DNA of 58,048 nucleotides, taken from positions 1 through 58,048 of the forward strand of contig VGDT01000018.1 in assembly GCA_016869595.1 (NCBI GenBank), in the 5' to 3' direction. Each line of letters opens with the position of its first letter. Positions within the stretch are counted from its first letter, which is position 1. Below, one piece after another: positions 27,439 to 36,823 of this stretch. The position numbers were made by a program, and so were the translations under genes. Below the pieces are notes generated by a model. That model was not told where the DNA came from, ran no database searches, and saw nothing but the letters and a program-made list of their open reading frames with translations. The stretch is from Alphaproteobacteria bacterium (GTDB lineage: Bacteria > Pseudomonadota > Alphaproteobacteria > Rhizobiales > Beijerinckiaceae).

Positions 27439-28398
27439 CTACTCGGCCGCCGCCCGCCGTTCGCCGCCCAAAATCTCGCCCAAGTCTTCGCGCCGCGCCA
27501 CCGCCGCCAGAACGTCTCCGAGATCGCGGGCCACAGTGTCGAAGCGCTCGTTCTTCTGGAGCGTAGACTCGTCCATGTAAAGACCGCGCGATACTTCGAT
27601 CTGCAGCGCGTGCCAACCGGCGGCGGGCTTGCCGTAATGCTCGGTGATGAAGCCGCCCGCGTAAGGACGGTTGCGCATGACGTGATAGCCGCGGCCGCGC
27701 AACCGATCCTCTATAATGTCGACCAGTCCGGTGGAGGCGCTCGCGCCGTAACGATCGCCGATGACGAAATCCATGCGCCGCTTGTCGCCTCGCGCCGCCA
27801 GCAGCGGATCGCGCGCCCCCGTCGACGGCATTGAATGGCAGTCGATCAGCACGGCGAGGGCAAAACGAGATGCGGCGCGCTCCATCAATCCACGCAGGGC
27901 GGAATGATATGGCTTGTAGAGGCTATCGATCCGCCGCAACCCCTCGTCGAGCGTGAGGCGGCTTTCATAGATTTCGCGCGCGTCGGCGACCACGCGAGGA
28001 ATCGTGCCTAGTCCCGCAGCAACGCGCAGCGAACGCGTGTTGGCGAAAGCCGGCAAGGCCCCGTCGAAGAGCTTGGGATCGAGTTCGTAAGGTTCGCGAT
28101 TGAGATCAAGGTAAGCGCGAGGAAAGCGCGCCCGCAATAAAGGCGCCCCGATAGACGAGGCCGCAGCGAAGAGATCATCGACATAGGCGTCTTCGGAACG
28201 GCGCAAGGTCGCCGTATCGAGCGGCGATGCGGCAAGAAAATGCGCTGGATAGATCCGGCCCGAATGCGGCGAGGAAAAAACCAGGGGCGAAGTCAGCTTA
28301 TCAGGCTCGAGGATATCGAACGCGCGCTCGAACTCCGGCTCGCAGCAAGGCGTCGCCACCATCTTCGTTTCGCGCGATTCGCGCATGCGATCGTTCAT
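27439..28398 (-). CDS. N-formylglutamate amidohydrolase family protein
   Basis: Product of about 319 residues. The family signatures are P-L-V-F-S-S-P-H-S-G-R-I-Y-P near residue 39, then E-D-A-Y-V-D-D-L-F and R-A-R-F-P-R-A-Y-L-D-L-N-R-E-P-Y-E-L-D. Near residue 187 comes L-I-D-C-H-S-M-P, and then I-T-E-H-Y-G-K-P with Q-I-E-V-S-R-G-L-Y-M-D-E. In histidine breakdown such enzymes cleave formylglutamate, but many homologues in Rhizobiales lie outside hut loci, as here, next to cpdR. The start is chosen at the ATG at 28398 (GAGACGAG upstream); ATG at 28362 is an alternative. Confidence 0.87.
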   Translation of the reverse strand: MNDRMRESRETKMVATPCCEPEFERAFDILEPDKLTSPLVFSSPHSGRIYPAHFLAASPLDTATLRRSEDAYVDDLFAAASSIGAPLLRARFPRAYLDLNREPYELDPKLFDGALPAFANTRSLRVAAGLGTIPRVVADAREIYESRLTLDEGLRRIDSLYKPYHSALRGLMERAASRFALAVLIDCHSMPSTGARDPLLAARGDKRRMDFVIGDRYGASASTGLVDIIEDRLRGRGYHVMRNRPYAGGFITEHYGKPAAGWHALQIEVSRGLYMDESTLQKNERFDTVARDLGDVLAAVARREDLGEILGGERRAAAE

Positions 28399-28580
28399 TC
28401 GCTCGTCTCGGTCCCGCGTCGCAACAGCCTTGTTCAATCTAGCGCCGGCGTGGCGGATAGGCCTCGATAAAGGATGGCGCTTCACGCTATATTGGGCGCT
28501 AAGTTAACGCGCCGCCACCTCGGTTTCATCTGAAATTTAGAAATATCAGGCGATATGGCGAAAAACCCGCGAGGATGGCG

Positions 28581-28955
28581 ATGAACGATAGGCTGGCCAC
28601 ACGAATTCTGCTTGCTGAAGACGACAACGACATGCGGCGTTTTCTAGTAAAGGCATTGCAACAGGCCGGTTTTTCGGTCACCTCGTTCGATAACGGGCTT
28701 TCCGCCTATGATCAGCTTCGGGTCGAGCCCTTCGAACTTCTCCTGACCGACATCGTCATGCCTGAGATGGATGGAATCGAACTCGCCCGCCGCGCGACTG
28801 AGCTCGATCCGGACATAAAAGTCATGTTCATCACCGGCTTCGCCGCCGTCGCGCTCAATCCGGACAGTCGCGCGCCGCGACAGGCAAAAATCCTCTCCAA
28901 GCCGTTTCATCTGCGGGATCTGGTCACCGAGGTGCAGAGGATGCTCGCCGCCTAG
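28581..28955 (+). CDS. cpdR: CpdR-like single-domain response regulator
   Basis: Receiver-domain protein of 124 residues. In Caulobacter and rhizobia, unphosphorylated CpdR primes ClpXP to degrade cell-cycle regulators. The acidic pocket is A-E-D-D near residue 13, and the phospho-acceptor lies in L-L-T-D-I-V-M-P-E-M-D-G near residue 57. The switch residues are F-I-T-G-F-A-A-V-A-L and the Lys is in I-L-S-K-P-F-H-L-R-D-L-V. The protein ends right after the domain (Q-R-M-L-A-A), as CpdR does. The ATG at 28581 has GAGG six bases upstream and is preferred over the ATG at 28575. It is divergent from the amidohydrolase gene, a common Rhizobiales pairing. Confidence 0.9.
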   Translation: MNDRLATRILLAEDDNDMRRFLVKALQQAGFSVTSFDNGLSAYDQLRVEPFELLLTDIVMPEMDGIELARRATELDPDIKVMFITGFAAVALNPDSRAPRQAKILSKPFHLRDLVTEVQRMLAA

Positions 28956-28956
28956 G

Positions 28957-29892
28957 CTAGCCGCAGGCTTCGCAGATCGCCGCGACGTGGCGGTCGTCTG
29001 TCCCGCAACAGCCGCCAAGGATGCGCAAGCCCGGATAATGCTGGCGCAGCTTGGAATACCTGCGGCCAAGATCGAGCGGATCGCCGGAATCGAGCGTGTC
29101 CGATCGATCGAGCTCGGCGTGACTCTTTGTCGAGGCGTTGGCCTTGGCGCCGAAGAGCCGCCTCATCCACGGCTCGTCCGCCGACAGCGCCTGCTCGAAA
29201 TGCGTCGGATGGGCGCAATTGATCATGTAATAGGCGGGGGCCGCCCCCGTCTCGCGGTCTACCGCCTCGATGGCGTCGCGCAAGCTAAGGCCGCCGATGA
29301 GCTTGCCATCGGTCTCCACGGTGAAGGAAATTGAGCATGGCATGCCGAGCGCGCGGGCCGCGCGCGCGACGCCGATCGCTTCCTCGACATCATTTAAAGT
29401 ATAGGCGGCCACCATGTCGGCCTCGGCTTCTGCGAAGGCCGCGATCTGCGGCGCGTGGTAGTCCTGCGCTTCCTTCGCGGTCATGCGCCCCGCGGCGTAG
29501 CCGTCTCCGCGAGGACCCAGGACTCCGGCGATGACGATCGGCGTTTCCGGCGTTTCCCAGGCCTCGCGAAGTTCTTCCAAGAGCTTGATCGAGAACATGT
29601 TGATGCGCTTCAAATCTTCCGCGTCGTAGCCGAGCTTACCGCCCCAGTCGCGGTTGGCGCGCCAAGTCGGCGTATCCAAGATGAGTCCGAGGCCGTGGCG
29701 GCGCGCGATGGCCAGGTAACGCTCATAATAGTCGCGCAGCCGCGCCCGCCCCTCCTCGCTGTCGAGCAGAACGAAAGACGCGAAATGCGGCAGGTCGACG
29801 CCCTCATGGAAGATAAGCGTCGTCTCCAGGCCGCCGTCGCTGATGAAGAGAGCCGGTTTCAGTTGCGGCAGATCGGCCCGGTATTTGGCCAT
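28957..29892 (-). CDS. Homocysteine S-methyltransferase family protein
   Basis: Product of 311 residues from the ATG at 29892, with AGGA upstream. It carries the Hcy-binding fold with three zinc cysteines: N-C-A-H-P near residue 224 and G-G-C-C-G-T near residue 297. The N-terminal L-F-I-S-D-G-G-L-E-T-T-L-I-F and the D-T-P-T-W-R-A-N segment are characteristic. It would transfer a methyl group from a donor such as S-methylmethionine to homocysteine. It has neither the cobalamin domain of MetH nor the MetE fold. The stop lies directly beside the cpdR stop, so the genes converge. The donor is unknown. Confidence 0.87.
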   Translation of the reverse strand: MAKYRADLPQLKPALFISDGGLETTLIFHEGVDLPHFASFVLLDSEEGRARLRDYYERYLAIARRHGLGLILDTPTWRANRDWGGKLGYDAEDLKRINMFSIKLLEELREAWETPETPIVIAGVLGPRGDGYAAGRMTAKEAQDYHAPQIAAFAEAEADMVAAYTLNDVEEAIGVARAARALGMPCSISFTVETDGKLIGGLSLRDAIEAVDRETGAAPAYYMINCAHPTHFEQALSADEPWMRRLFGAKANASTKSHAELDRSDTLDSGDPLDLGRRYSKLRQHYPGLRILGGCCGTDDRHVAAICEACG

Positions 29893-30063
29893 TTTCTCTG
29901 TTCCTCGCTTTCGGCGCTTCGACGCGCCGCCCAAGGGGCAACTTGCCCATTTGCCCGCATTGCGTTATCAGCGCCGTCAAATTCGCTTGTTTCGACCGGC
30001 CGACCTCGCGCCGCTGCGGCGCGGGGCTTTCAGCCGTTTCTATCGCAGTAAGGATGCGTCGCC

Positions 30064-30306
30064 ATGAAAAAGGACATCCACCCCAATTATCATTCGATCA
30101 AGGTCGTCATGACCGACGGCACGGAATATATGACCCGCTCCACATGGGGTAAGGAGGGGGACACGATGCATCTCGACATCGACCCCAAGACGCACCCCGC
30201 CTGGACGGGCGGATCGACCCAGCTCCTCGACCGCGGCGGCCGGCTGTCGCGCTTTAACTCCCGGTTCGGCAATATTTCGTTCGGCGGGAACAAGGGCAAG
30301 AAGTAA
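30064..30306 (+). CDS. rpmE: 50S ribosomal protein L31
   Basis: Ribosomal protein of 80 residues. The start [10 protein letters not shown], the H-P-A-W-T-G-G segment and the R-F-N-S-R-F-G ending are typical of alphaproteobacterial L31. The CxxC zinc motif is absent, so this is the zinc-independent form. The ATG follows GTAAGGATGCGTCGCC. It converges on the rcdA-like gene 43 bp away. Confidence 0.95.
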   Translation: MKKDIHPNYHSIKVVMTDGTEYMTRSTWGKEGDTMHLDIDPKTHPAWTGGSTQLLDRGGRLSRFNSRFGNISFGGNKGKK

Positions 30307-30349
30307 CAGGGCGGCGGGTGAACCGCAGCCCCAATCGCCAGTCAGGATA

Positions 30350-30883
30350 TTAGCGGGCGAAGGCTTCTCGCAGCCTCGCGATCTGCGCCTCAATTGGGCG
30401 CAGCGCCAGTGCGGGCCCGGCGGACGCAGGCTGAGGCGCATAGATCAGCCGGTCGAGATGAATGATCCGCGCCTGCAGACGCAGCGAGTGCAACGAGAGC
30501 TCGCGCAGGCGCTCAGGCAGCCGCAGGAAGACGTCGGGAGCCGAGGCCAGCTCTTGCTCACGAAGCTTTACCCGATGGCGATTGCTCGCCGCCTGATGAC
30601 GCGTCAGTTCGCCCTGATTTACCGCCCTCTGCAGCAAGAGCCAGGATGCGATCTGCATCAGCCGGGTCGTCAGCCGCATGCTCTCGGCCGCATAGGCGAG
30701 AGCTTCCACTCGCGCCAGAGCTTTGGACTCCAAGCGCCCGTCGCCATCGAGATAAAAGGCCGCCTCCTCCACAAGGGTCATGCTCTCGCGGAATAGAGCG
30801 CAAAACCCTTCAGATCCCGCAAGCTTTTCGATGAAAGAGACCGGCTGCTGTTTTTCTCCGGCGCCGCCTGTGACTCTAGCCAT
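30350..30883 (-). CDS. rcdA: DUF1465 / RcdA-like regulator of protein degradation
   Basis: Product of 177 residues of the DUF1465 family, which to my knowledge includes Caulobacter RcdA, a ClpXP adaptor acting with CpdR in CtrA degradation. The recognisable core is S-E-G-F-C-A-L-F-R-E-S-M-T-L-V-E-E-A-A-F-Y-L-D-G-D-G-R, then A-Y-A-A-E-S-M-R-L-T-T-R-L-M-Q-I-A-S-W-L-L-L-Q-R-A-V. The C-terminal part has L-R-E-L-S-L-H-S-L-R-L-Q-A-R-I-I-H-L-D. The sequence is predicted all helical. A near-perfect CtrA box lies 75 bp upstream. cpdR lies 1.4 kb away on the plus strand. Confidence 0.78.
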   Translation of the reverse strand: MARVTGGAGEKQQPVSFIEKLAGSEGFCALFRESMTLVEEAAFYLDGDGRLESKALARVEALAYAAESMRLTTRLMQIASWLLLQRAVNQGELTRHQAASNRHRVKLREQELASAPDVFLRLPERLRELSLHSLRLQARIIHLDRLIYAPQPASAGPALALRPIEAQIARLREAFAR

Positions 30884-30958
30884 ATGCGCTCACGCAAGTT
30901 CGGCGCGACAGCGCCTTCGACGCGCGGACAGTAGCGCAGGCGACTGAGTGGCGCGCGC

Positions 30959-30973
30959 TTAGCCTTTCCTTAA
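30959..30973 (-). promoter_or_regulatory. Candidate CtrA binding site upstream of rcdA
   Basis: TTAG-N7-TTAA (ttagcctttccttaa) differs from the CtrA consensus TTAA-N7-TTAA at one position. It lies 75 bp before the rcdA start. A further TTAA follows at 30976-30979. Confidence 0.45.
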
Positions 30974-31011
30974 CCTTAATTGGGATTGGGCCTCGCCTCG
31001 AGCGCTTCCCG

Positions 31012-31110
31012 ATCACATGGAACATGTGATCGATAAGAAAACGCTCAAAATCAAAACATTGGAGCAGGTTCTCATCGAAAAAGTCTGTCAACTTTTTTCG
31101 GAACCTGCTC
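31012..31110. repeat. Dispersed repeat family E, copy 1
   Basis: Begins with the inverted repeat atcacatggaacatgtgat and ends with the hairpin gagcaggttctcatcgaaaa / cggaacctgctc. The second half recurs at 51491-51540. An in-frame reading across it has no recognisable protein, so it is not called as a gene. Confidence 0.8.
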
Positions 31111-31117
31111 TAACGCG

Positions 31118-31228
31118 CAAAAAGAGAGCCGCAAAGCGGCTCTCAAGGCTTCTTGACAGGGAGGCATCAAGGACGAGTGGAGAAGAAGCCACTCGGACAT
31201 CCCACTGAAGGGATGCATCGAAGCTAGA
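31118..31228 (-). ncRNA. Putative small RNA, suhB/MmgR (alpha-r8)-like
   Basis: Transcribed leftward, this 110-nt stretch folds into four hairpins. In transcript order they are CATCCC/GGGATG, CGAGTGG/CCACTCG with a CTTCTTCT loop, CTTGA/TCAAG with a ten-base loop containing CCTCCC, and the perfect terminator GAGAGCCGC-TTT-GCGGCTCTC followed by TTTTT. A promoter-like TTGATG-17-TTAATA lies just upstream on the same strand. The CCUCCC loop could pair with Shine-Dalgarno sequences. The position beside suhB fits the Rfam suhB RNA, whose members include MmgR of Sinorhizobium. The family assignment is inferred from position and structure only. Confidence 0.68.
31119..31144 (-). terminator. Terminator of the small RNA
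   Basis: A perfect nine-bp stem (31124-31132 with 31136-31144), a three-base loop and five T on the minus strand. Confidence 0.85.
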
Positions 31229-31431
31229 TGACAAATTATTAATATAGGGTTAACGCCCGCATCAAATCGTGACTTTTCCAAATGTTTTTGCCTCCGTCGC
31301 GAAGCAAAAAAAGAGACTGGCCCTGCGACAAAATCTGGCGCATTTGAACAAAGCCTTAGCGTTCCTCCGGAACGTCCCGCCGCGCTCAAGAGCGTGGAAC
31401 CTCCCGCAATCATCCTCTTAGGCTCTTCTGA

Positions 31432-32223
31432 ATGATTCGTTCCGCCTTGATGAATGTGATGACCGCCGCCGCTCTGAAAGCGGGCCGCAGCCTCAAACGC
31501 GACTTCGGAGAGGTGGAGAACCTGCAAGTCTCGGTGAAAGGTCCAGGCGATTTCGTCACAGCGGCCGACAAGCGCGCCGAGAAGACCCTGTTTGAAGAGT
31601 TGTCAAAGGCGCGCCCCGGCTACGGCTTTGTTATGGAGGAAGGCGGCATCGTCGAAGGATCCGACAAGAGCCATCGCTGGCTGATCGATCCGCTCGACGG
31701 CACCTCCAACTTTCTCCATGGCCTGCCGGTCTTCGCCATCTCCGTCGGCTTGGAGCGCGAAGACCGTCTCGTCGCCGGCCTTGTCTACAATCCCGCTACT
31801 GACGACATGTTCGTCGCCGAGCTCGGCCAGGGCGCTTATTACAACAATCGCCGCATGCGCGTCGCGGCGCGGCGTTCGCTAGGCGAGTCCATGATCGCCT
31901 GTGGAATACCGCCGCTTGCGCGCGCGCGCGATCATGAGTCCTTCAAACGCGAGCTCGCGGCCGGCATGGGGAAGATCGCCAACATCCGGCGCATGGGCGC
32001 CGCCGCTCTCGATCTCGCGATGGTCGCCTGCGGCCGTTTCGACGGCTACTGGGAGCGCGGCATCAACTCTTGGGACGTGGCGGCGGGAATCGTGCTCGTG
32101 CGCGAAGCCGGCGGCTTCGTAAGCGACCTATCGGGAGGCGCCGACATGCTTGCGAAGGGCGAGATATGTGCGGGCAACGAGACGATCCACCGCCAGTTGC
32201 TCGACCTAATGAGGAAGGCGTGA
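31432..32223 (+). CDS. suhB: Inositol monophosphatase family protein, SuhB-like
   Basis: Product of 263 residues with the IMPase metal-binding motifs: V-M-E-E-G-G near residue 67, W-L-I-D-P-L-D-G-T-S-N-F near residue 83, and the C-terminal W-D-V-A-A-G near residue 218. It belongs to the SuhB group (T-S-N-F-L-H-G-L-P) and can hydrolyse inositol 1-phosphate. E. coli SuhB also joins the rRNA antitermination complex. It shares a four-base stop/start overlap with the following GNAT gene, so the two are translationally coupled. The small RNA is divergent from it. The ATG at 31432 has a weak ribosome binding site; the ATG at 31450 is a possible alternative. Confidence 0.9.
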   Translation: MIRSALMNVMTAAALKAGRSLKRDFGEVENLQVSVKGPGDFVTAADKRAEKTLFEELSKARPGYGFVMEEGGIVEGSDKSHRWLIDPLDGTSNFLHGLPVFAISVGLEREDRLVAGLVYNPATDDMFVAELGQGAYYNNRRMRVAARRSLGESMIACGIPPLARARDHESFKRELAAGMGKIANIRRMGAAALDLAMVACGRFDGYWERGINSWDVAAGIVLVREAGGFVSDLSGGADMLAKGEICAGNETIHRQLLDLMRKA

Positions 32224-32699
32224 ACGCCCTGCCCGCACATACGCCGCCTAAGCTGCGCTCGCGCGTTGACGACGACTGGACCTCGATTCTCGATGTCTGG
32301 GTCGCTTCCTGGCGGGCGACTTATCCAGACATCGACTTCGATCTGCGCCGTGACTGGCTCGTGCGCCACATTCAAGAACTCGAAGCGGCCGGGGCGTTGA
32401 CGCTCTGCATGTTCGACGCACAGTCGGCGCTTGTCGGCTTCGTCGTGATTAACCCGACCGATGGCTGGCTCGATCAGATTTGCGTCGCTCCCGATCGATT
32501 TGGCGCCGGCTTCGGGGCGTCGCTTCTGTCCGCAGCGCGAAATGTCTCGCCAAATCTTATTCGGCTCGACGTCAACGCCGACAACGCTCGCGCCATCCGC
32601 TTTTATGAAAGCAACGGATTCTTGCGCGTCGGGCGTGGCGCCAACACGTTGTCCGGACGCGAAACCATCATGATGGAATGGCGCTCGCGGGGAGAATGA
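32220..32699 (+). CDS. GNAT family N-acetyltransferase
   Basis: Product of 159 residues from a GTG start at 32220 that overlaps the suhB stop (GTGA) and has GAGGAAGG upstream. The GNAT core includes L-V-G-F-V-V-I-N-P near residue 70, I-C-V-A-P-D-R-F-G-A-G-F-G-A-S-L-L (the acetyl-CoA pyrophosphate loop), and L-D-V-N-A-D-N-A-R-A-I-R-F-Y-E-S-N-G-F near residue 120. The substrate is unknown. Confidence 0.88.
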   Translation: MNALPAHTPPKLRSRVDDDWTSILDVWVASWRATYPDIDFDLRRDWLVRHIQELEAAGALTLCMFDAQSALVGFVVINPTDGWLDQICVAPDRFGAGFGASLLSAARNVSPNLIRLDVNADNARAIRFYESNGFLRVGRGANTLSGRETIMMEWRSRGE

Positions 32700-32717
32700 C
32701 AATCTCGCCGCGCAGGG

Positions 32718-32744
32718 TTTCAATTGAAGGTCTTGCCCTATAAT
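32718..32744 (+). promoter_or_regulatory. Candidate promoter of the cold-shock gene
   Basis: A perfect TATAAT -10 box at 32739-32744 with a weak TTTCAA at -35 (spacer 15). Transcription from here would give a leader of about 135 nt, in line with the long 5' leaders of cspA-type mRNAs. Confidence 0.45.
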
Positions 32745-32885
32745 ATGGCTGCGCAATCGAGTTTCGGCCGAACGATCTTGCTCTCTCGTCTCAAGACGCG
32801 CGGCGCCTGACCTTCCCCAAAGCTTCGACTGACTGAGAACGCAGCAATTCCGCAGCGTTCCGCGCGATTTTAGAAGGAAAAGGCC

Positions 32886-33098
32886 ATGCCTACTGGCGCT
32901 GTTAAATGGTTCAACGCACAAAAGGGCTTCGGATTCATCCAACCGGACGCGGGCGGGCAGGACGTCTTCGTGCACATCAGCGCTGTCGAGCGCGCTGGTC
33001 TCGACGGCCTCGCTGAAGGCCAGAAGGTTGCTTACGAACTCGTCGTGGATAAGCGTAGCGGCAGATCTTCAGCCGATCAGCTGCAACTGCAGGATTAG
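32886..33098 (+). CDS. Cold-shock protein, CspA family
   Basis: Single cold-shock domain of 70 residues that binds single-stranded nucleic acid. The start is [10 protein letters not shown], with RNP1 K-G-F-G-F-I near residue 15 and RNP2 V-F-V-H-I near residue 30. The GAAGGAAAAGGCC ribosome binding region precedes the ATG. Its last bases overlap the end of the convergent pyk gene by four bases. Confidence 0.95.
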   Translation: MPTGAVKWFNAQKGFGFIQPDAGGQDVFVHISAVERAGLDGLAEGQKVAYELVVDKRSGRSSADQLQLQD

Positions 33099-34540
33099 CC
33101 TTTCGGCGCGTAGCCCTCGCCGAGATGCGCAATGCGGATCATGTTCGTCGCGCCGGGCGTGCCGAAAGGCATGCCGGCGACGATGATCACACGGTCGCCG
33201 GCGACGCCAAACCCCTCGCTCTCCGAGTATTCGCAGGCGCGCCCGACCATGTCTTCGATGTCGGTGGCGTCGCGCGTCTGGAGCGCATGCACGCCCCAAA
33301 CAAGCGCGAGACGGCGAGCGGTGTCGCGCTTGGGCGTCAGCGCGAGAATCGGCGACTGCGGCCGCTCGCGCGCAATGCGCAATGCCGTCGAGCCAGACGA
33401 CGTCCAGGCGATGATCGCTTTCGAATGAAGCGTCTGCGCCACGTCGCGCGCGGCGACGGCGATGGCGTCGGCTGATGTCGGATTAGGCAATTCGCCGCGC
33501 TGGGCGTTGATGATCGAGCGGTAGATCGCGTCGGTCTCGACCTCTTCCGCGATCCGGCTCATGGTCGCGACAGCTTCGTTAGGATATTGCCCCGCCGCGC
33601 TTTCGGCCGAAAGCATGACGGCGTCGGCGCCCTCAAATACGGCGGTGGCGACGTCGGACACTTCGGCGCGCGTCGGCAGCGGCGAGAGGATCATGGATTC
33701 GAGCATCTGCGTCGCGATCACGACGGGCTTACCCAGCCGTCGCGCCGACCGATTGATGCGCTTTTGAAGTCCAGGCACGCGTTCGAGAGGCACTTCAACG
33801 CCGAGATCGCCGCGCGCCACCATCAGCGCGTCAGAAACTTCGATCACTTCCTCGAGCCGCGAGATCGCCTGAGGCTTCTCGATCTTAGCCATGACCAGCG
33901 CTCGGCCTTGGGTGATCTGCTTCACCTCAAGAACGTCTTCAGGACGCTGGACGAAGGAAATCGCCACCCAATCGACGCCCTCTTTCAGCGCGGCGTCGAG
34001 ATCGGCGCGATCCTTGTTCGTCATCGACGTAATGGGGATTTCCGTGTCGGGCAGACTTACGCCCTTCCGGTTCGAAAGCCGCCCGGCGACGTCGACGACG
34101 GCGTGCGCCCGCTCCGGAGACGTTTCAACGACATGAAGCCGCACCCGCCCATCGTCGATGAGGATCGAATCATTGACCTTGAGCGCCGCCAGGATCTCGG
34201 GATGCGGCAGCCGCACGCGGGTTGCGTCGCCGGGTTTCGGATCGCTGTCGAAGACAAATACGTCGCCCTTGCGCAGATGCACGGAGCCTTCCTCAAAGGC
34301 TCCGATGCGCAGCTTGGGCCCCTGGAGATCGACAAGCACAGCGATCGCCCGCGACATGTCGCTTTCGATTTCGCGGATCATCCGGACGTAGCTGGCAAGT
34401 CCGGCATGATCCGTGTGGCTCATATTGATGCGGAAGACATCGGCGCCGGCGCGCACGAGTCCCGCTATGACCGCCTTGTCGACCGTCGCCGGTCCAAGCG
34501 TTGCGATGATCTTGACGCGCCGCGACCTTCTCATGATCAA
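33095..34540 (-). CDS. pyk: Pyruvate kinase
   Basis: Glycolytic enzyme converting phosphoenolpyruvate and ADP to pyruvate and ATP. The 481-residue product has the typical start [13 protein letters not shown] and F-R-I-N-M-S-H near residue 36. It also has M-A-K-I-E-K-P-Q-A near residue 220, [12 protein letters not shown] near residue 240, [13 protein letters not shown] near residue 273, and [13 protein letters not shown] near residue 305. The C-terminal allosteric domain is complete. ATGs at 34540 and 34534 are both possible starts. A DUF1036 gene lies just upstream, a common Rhizobiales pairing. Confidence 0.96.
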   Translation of the reverse strand: MIMRRSRRVKIIATLGPATVDKAVIAGLVRAGADVFRINMSHTDHAGLASYVRMIREIESDMSRAIAVLVDLQGPKLRIGAFEEGSVHLRKGDVFVFDSDPKPGDATRVRLPHPEILAALKVNDSILIDDGRVRLHVVETSPERAHAVVDVAGRLSNRKGVSLPDTEIPITSMTNKDRADLDAALKEGVDWVAISFVQRPEDVLEVKQITQGRALVMAKIEKPQAISRLEEVIEVSDALMVARGDLGVEVPLERVPGLQKRINRSARRLGKPVVIATQMLESMILSPLPTRAEVSDVATAVFEGADAVMLSAESAAGQYPNEAVATMSRIAEEVETDAIYRSIINAQRGELPNPTSADAIAVAARDVAQTLHSKAIIAWTSSGSTALRIARERPQSPILALTPKRDTARRLALVWGVHALQTRDATDIEDMVGRACEYSESEGFGVAGDRVIIVAGMPFGTPGATNMIRIAHLGEGYAPKG

Positions 34541-34557
34541 AACATTCCTGAACTGGG

Positions 34558-34977
34558 TTATTGCGCCGGCGTGGCGTTGGGGTCGGTGAGCTGAACCGTC
34601 CAGCTCTTTGCGTCCCGTCCCGTATCAATCTCGAAGAATCCGGTCCGATCAAAACCGCGGGCGAAACAGTCCTCCCTACCGTCAATGCGGAATTCCCGAT
34701 CGCGCGTGCACATGAAGGCTTTGCCCTTCCACTCGCCGCCGCGTTCGTCCATCGCATAGACATAGTAATATTGCGCCGCGAGCGGACCCCGCAGAAGCGT
34801 CTCGCAAACGCTCGGCCGAAGGTTCCACCAGCCTTCCGACAACCAGTTACGCCCGTCGGTGTAGGCGATGGCGACGCTCACTCGCCCGCTCGTGTTGTTG
34901 CACAGACGAAAGTCTGCGCGCGCCGGTCCAGCGGCGCTAAACGTAAGAGCGGCAACAAGAATGGCGCGTTGAATCAT
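34558..34977 (-). CDS. DUF1036 family secreted protein
   Basis: Product of 139 residues from the ATG at 34977. A signal peptide (MIQRAILVAALTFSAAGPARA) is followed by the DUF1036 pattern: F-R-L-C-N-N-T-S-G-R-V-S-V-A-I-A-Y, W-L-S-E-G-W-W-N-L-R-P-x-x-C and Y-Y-Y-V-Y-A-M. Four to five cysteines are likely to form disulfides (L-C-N-N, S-V-C-E, F-M-C-T, D-C-F). Function is unknown. It lies 18 bp from pyk on the same strand, so co-transcription is likely. The start is preferred on signal peptide grounds, although its ribosome binding site is weak. Confidence 0.85.
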   Translation of the reverse strand: MIQRAILVAALTFSAAGPARADFRLCNNTSGRVSVAIAYTDGRNWLSEGWWNLRPSVCETLLRGPLAAQYYYVYAMDERGGEWKGKAFMCTRDREFRIDGREDCFARGFDRTGFFEIDTGRDAKSWTVQLTDPNATPAQ

Positions 34978-35193
34978 ATCTTTAGCGAGGCCTGGAAGAG
35001 GCTGAAGACAGGGCGTCGGCAACGCGACGCGGCAGGCGGTTCTGCAAACCATGCTTGGTGGTCTTTGTCCACCCCGCGACGTCGAAGCTTGGCGCCCTAC
35101 CCGCCGTGGAGCGGCGCGCCACAACCGTCGGAACAAAGCAAGGCGCCTGTTGTTTTAGGACGCGTGCGCGCGTGCGTTCCCGGGAGGCAGGAC

Positions 35194-35634
35194 ATGGATA
35201 AAACTGAAGTCATCTCCACCTTGAACGAACTTGCTGAAATCAGCCGCGACGGCGAGCAAGGGTTTCTGGCTGCGGCCGAAGACGTCCAAAACCCGACGCT
35301 GAAGGCTGTGTTTCGGACGGCGGCCGCGCGCTGCGCGGAAGGCGCCCGTGAGCTTGAATCGAAGATCGTCAGCTTAGGCGGCGAGCCATCGCGAAGCGGC
35401 TCCATGACTGGCGCGATGCACCGCGCCTGGACGAATCTGCGGGCCGCGCTGACCGGCCGATCGGAACGCGCGGTGCTTGAGGAGGTCGAACGCGGCGAGG
35501 ATGCGGCCAAGGACGTCTACCAGCAGGCCATAGCGCAGCCTCTCCCTCCGGAGATCAGGTCAATGGTCCAGCGCCAGTATCAAGGCGTGAAGGAAAATCA
35601 TGATCGCGTGCGCAGCCTGCGCGACGCGGCGTAA
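35194..35634 (+). CDS. PA2169/DUF2383-like four-helix-bundle protein
   Basis: Product of 146 residues from the ATG at 35194, with a GGGAGG site upstream. It is entirely helical and charged. The pattern is L-N-E-L-A-E-I-S-R-D-G-E-Q-G-F-L-A-A-A-E-D-V, then A-A-A-R-C-A-E-G-A-R-E-L-E, L-G-G-E-P-S-R-S-G-S near residue 68, and L-E-E-V-E-R-G-E-D-A-A-K-D-V-Y. These are ferritin-like four-helix segments as in the PA2169 family. The E-x-x-H-type iron motifs of true ferritins are not clear. Function is unknown, with general stress links in some relatives. Confidence 0.8.
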   Translation: MDKTEVISTLNELAEISRDGEQGFLAAAEDVQNPTLKAVFRTAAARCAEGARELESKIVSLGGEPSRSGSMTGAMHRAWTNLRAALTGRSERAVLEEVERGEDAAKDVYQQAIAQPLPPEIRSMVQRQYQGVKENHDRVRSLRDAA

Positions 35635-35664
35635 CGCCTCCATAAGGAAGTGGCGCTTCACGCG

Positions 35665-36789
<1,125 letters not shown>

Positions 36790-36823
36790 TCAACGGCCGT
36801 TGCGCTTGCGCGAGGAAAAACCA

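Noticed and set aside
27407-27616. N-terminal extension of hisN
   Set aside because: Arg/Gly-rich sequence overlapping the amidohydrolase gene; the ATG at 27406 has a good ribosome binding site.
30876-31208. Short ORFs across repeat family E and the small RNA
   Set aside because: They read through a dispersed repeat and a structured RNA region and encode no recognisable protein.
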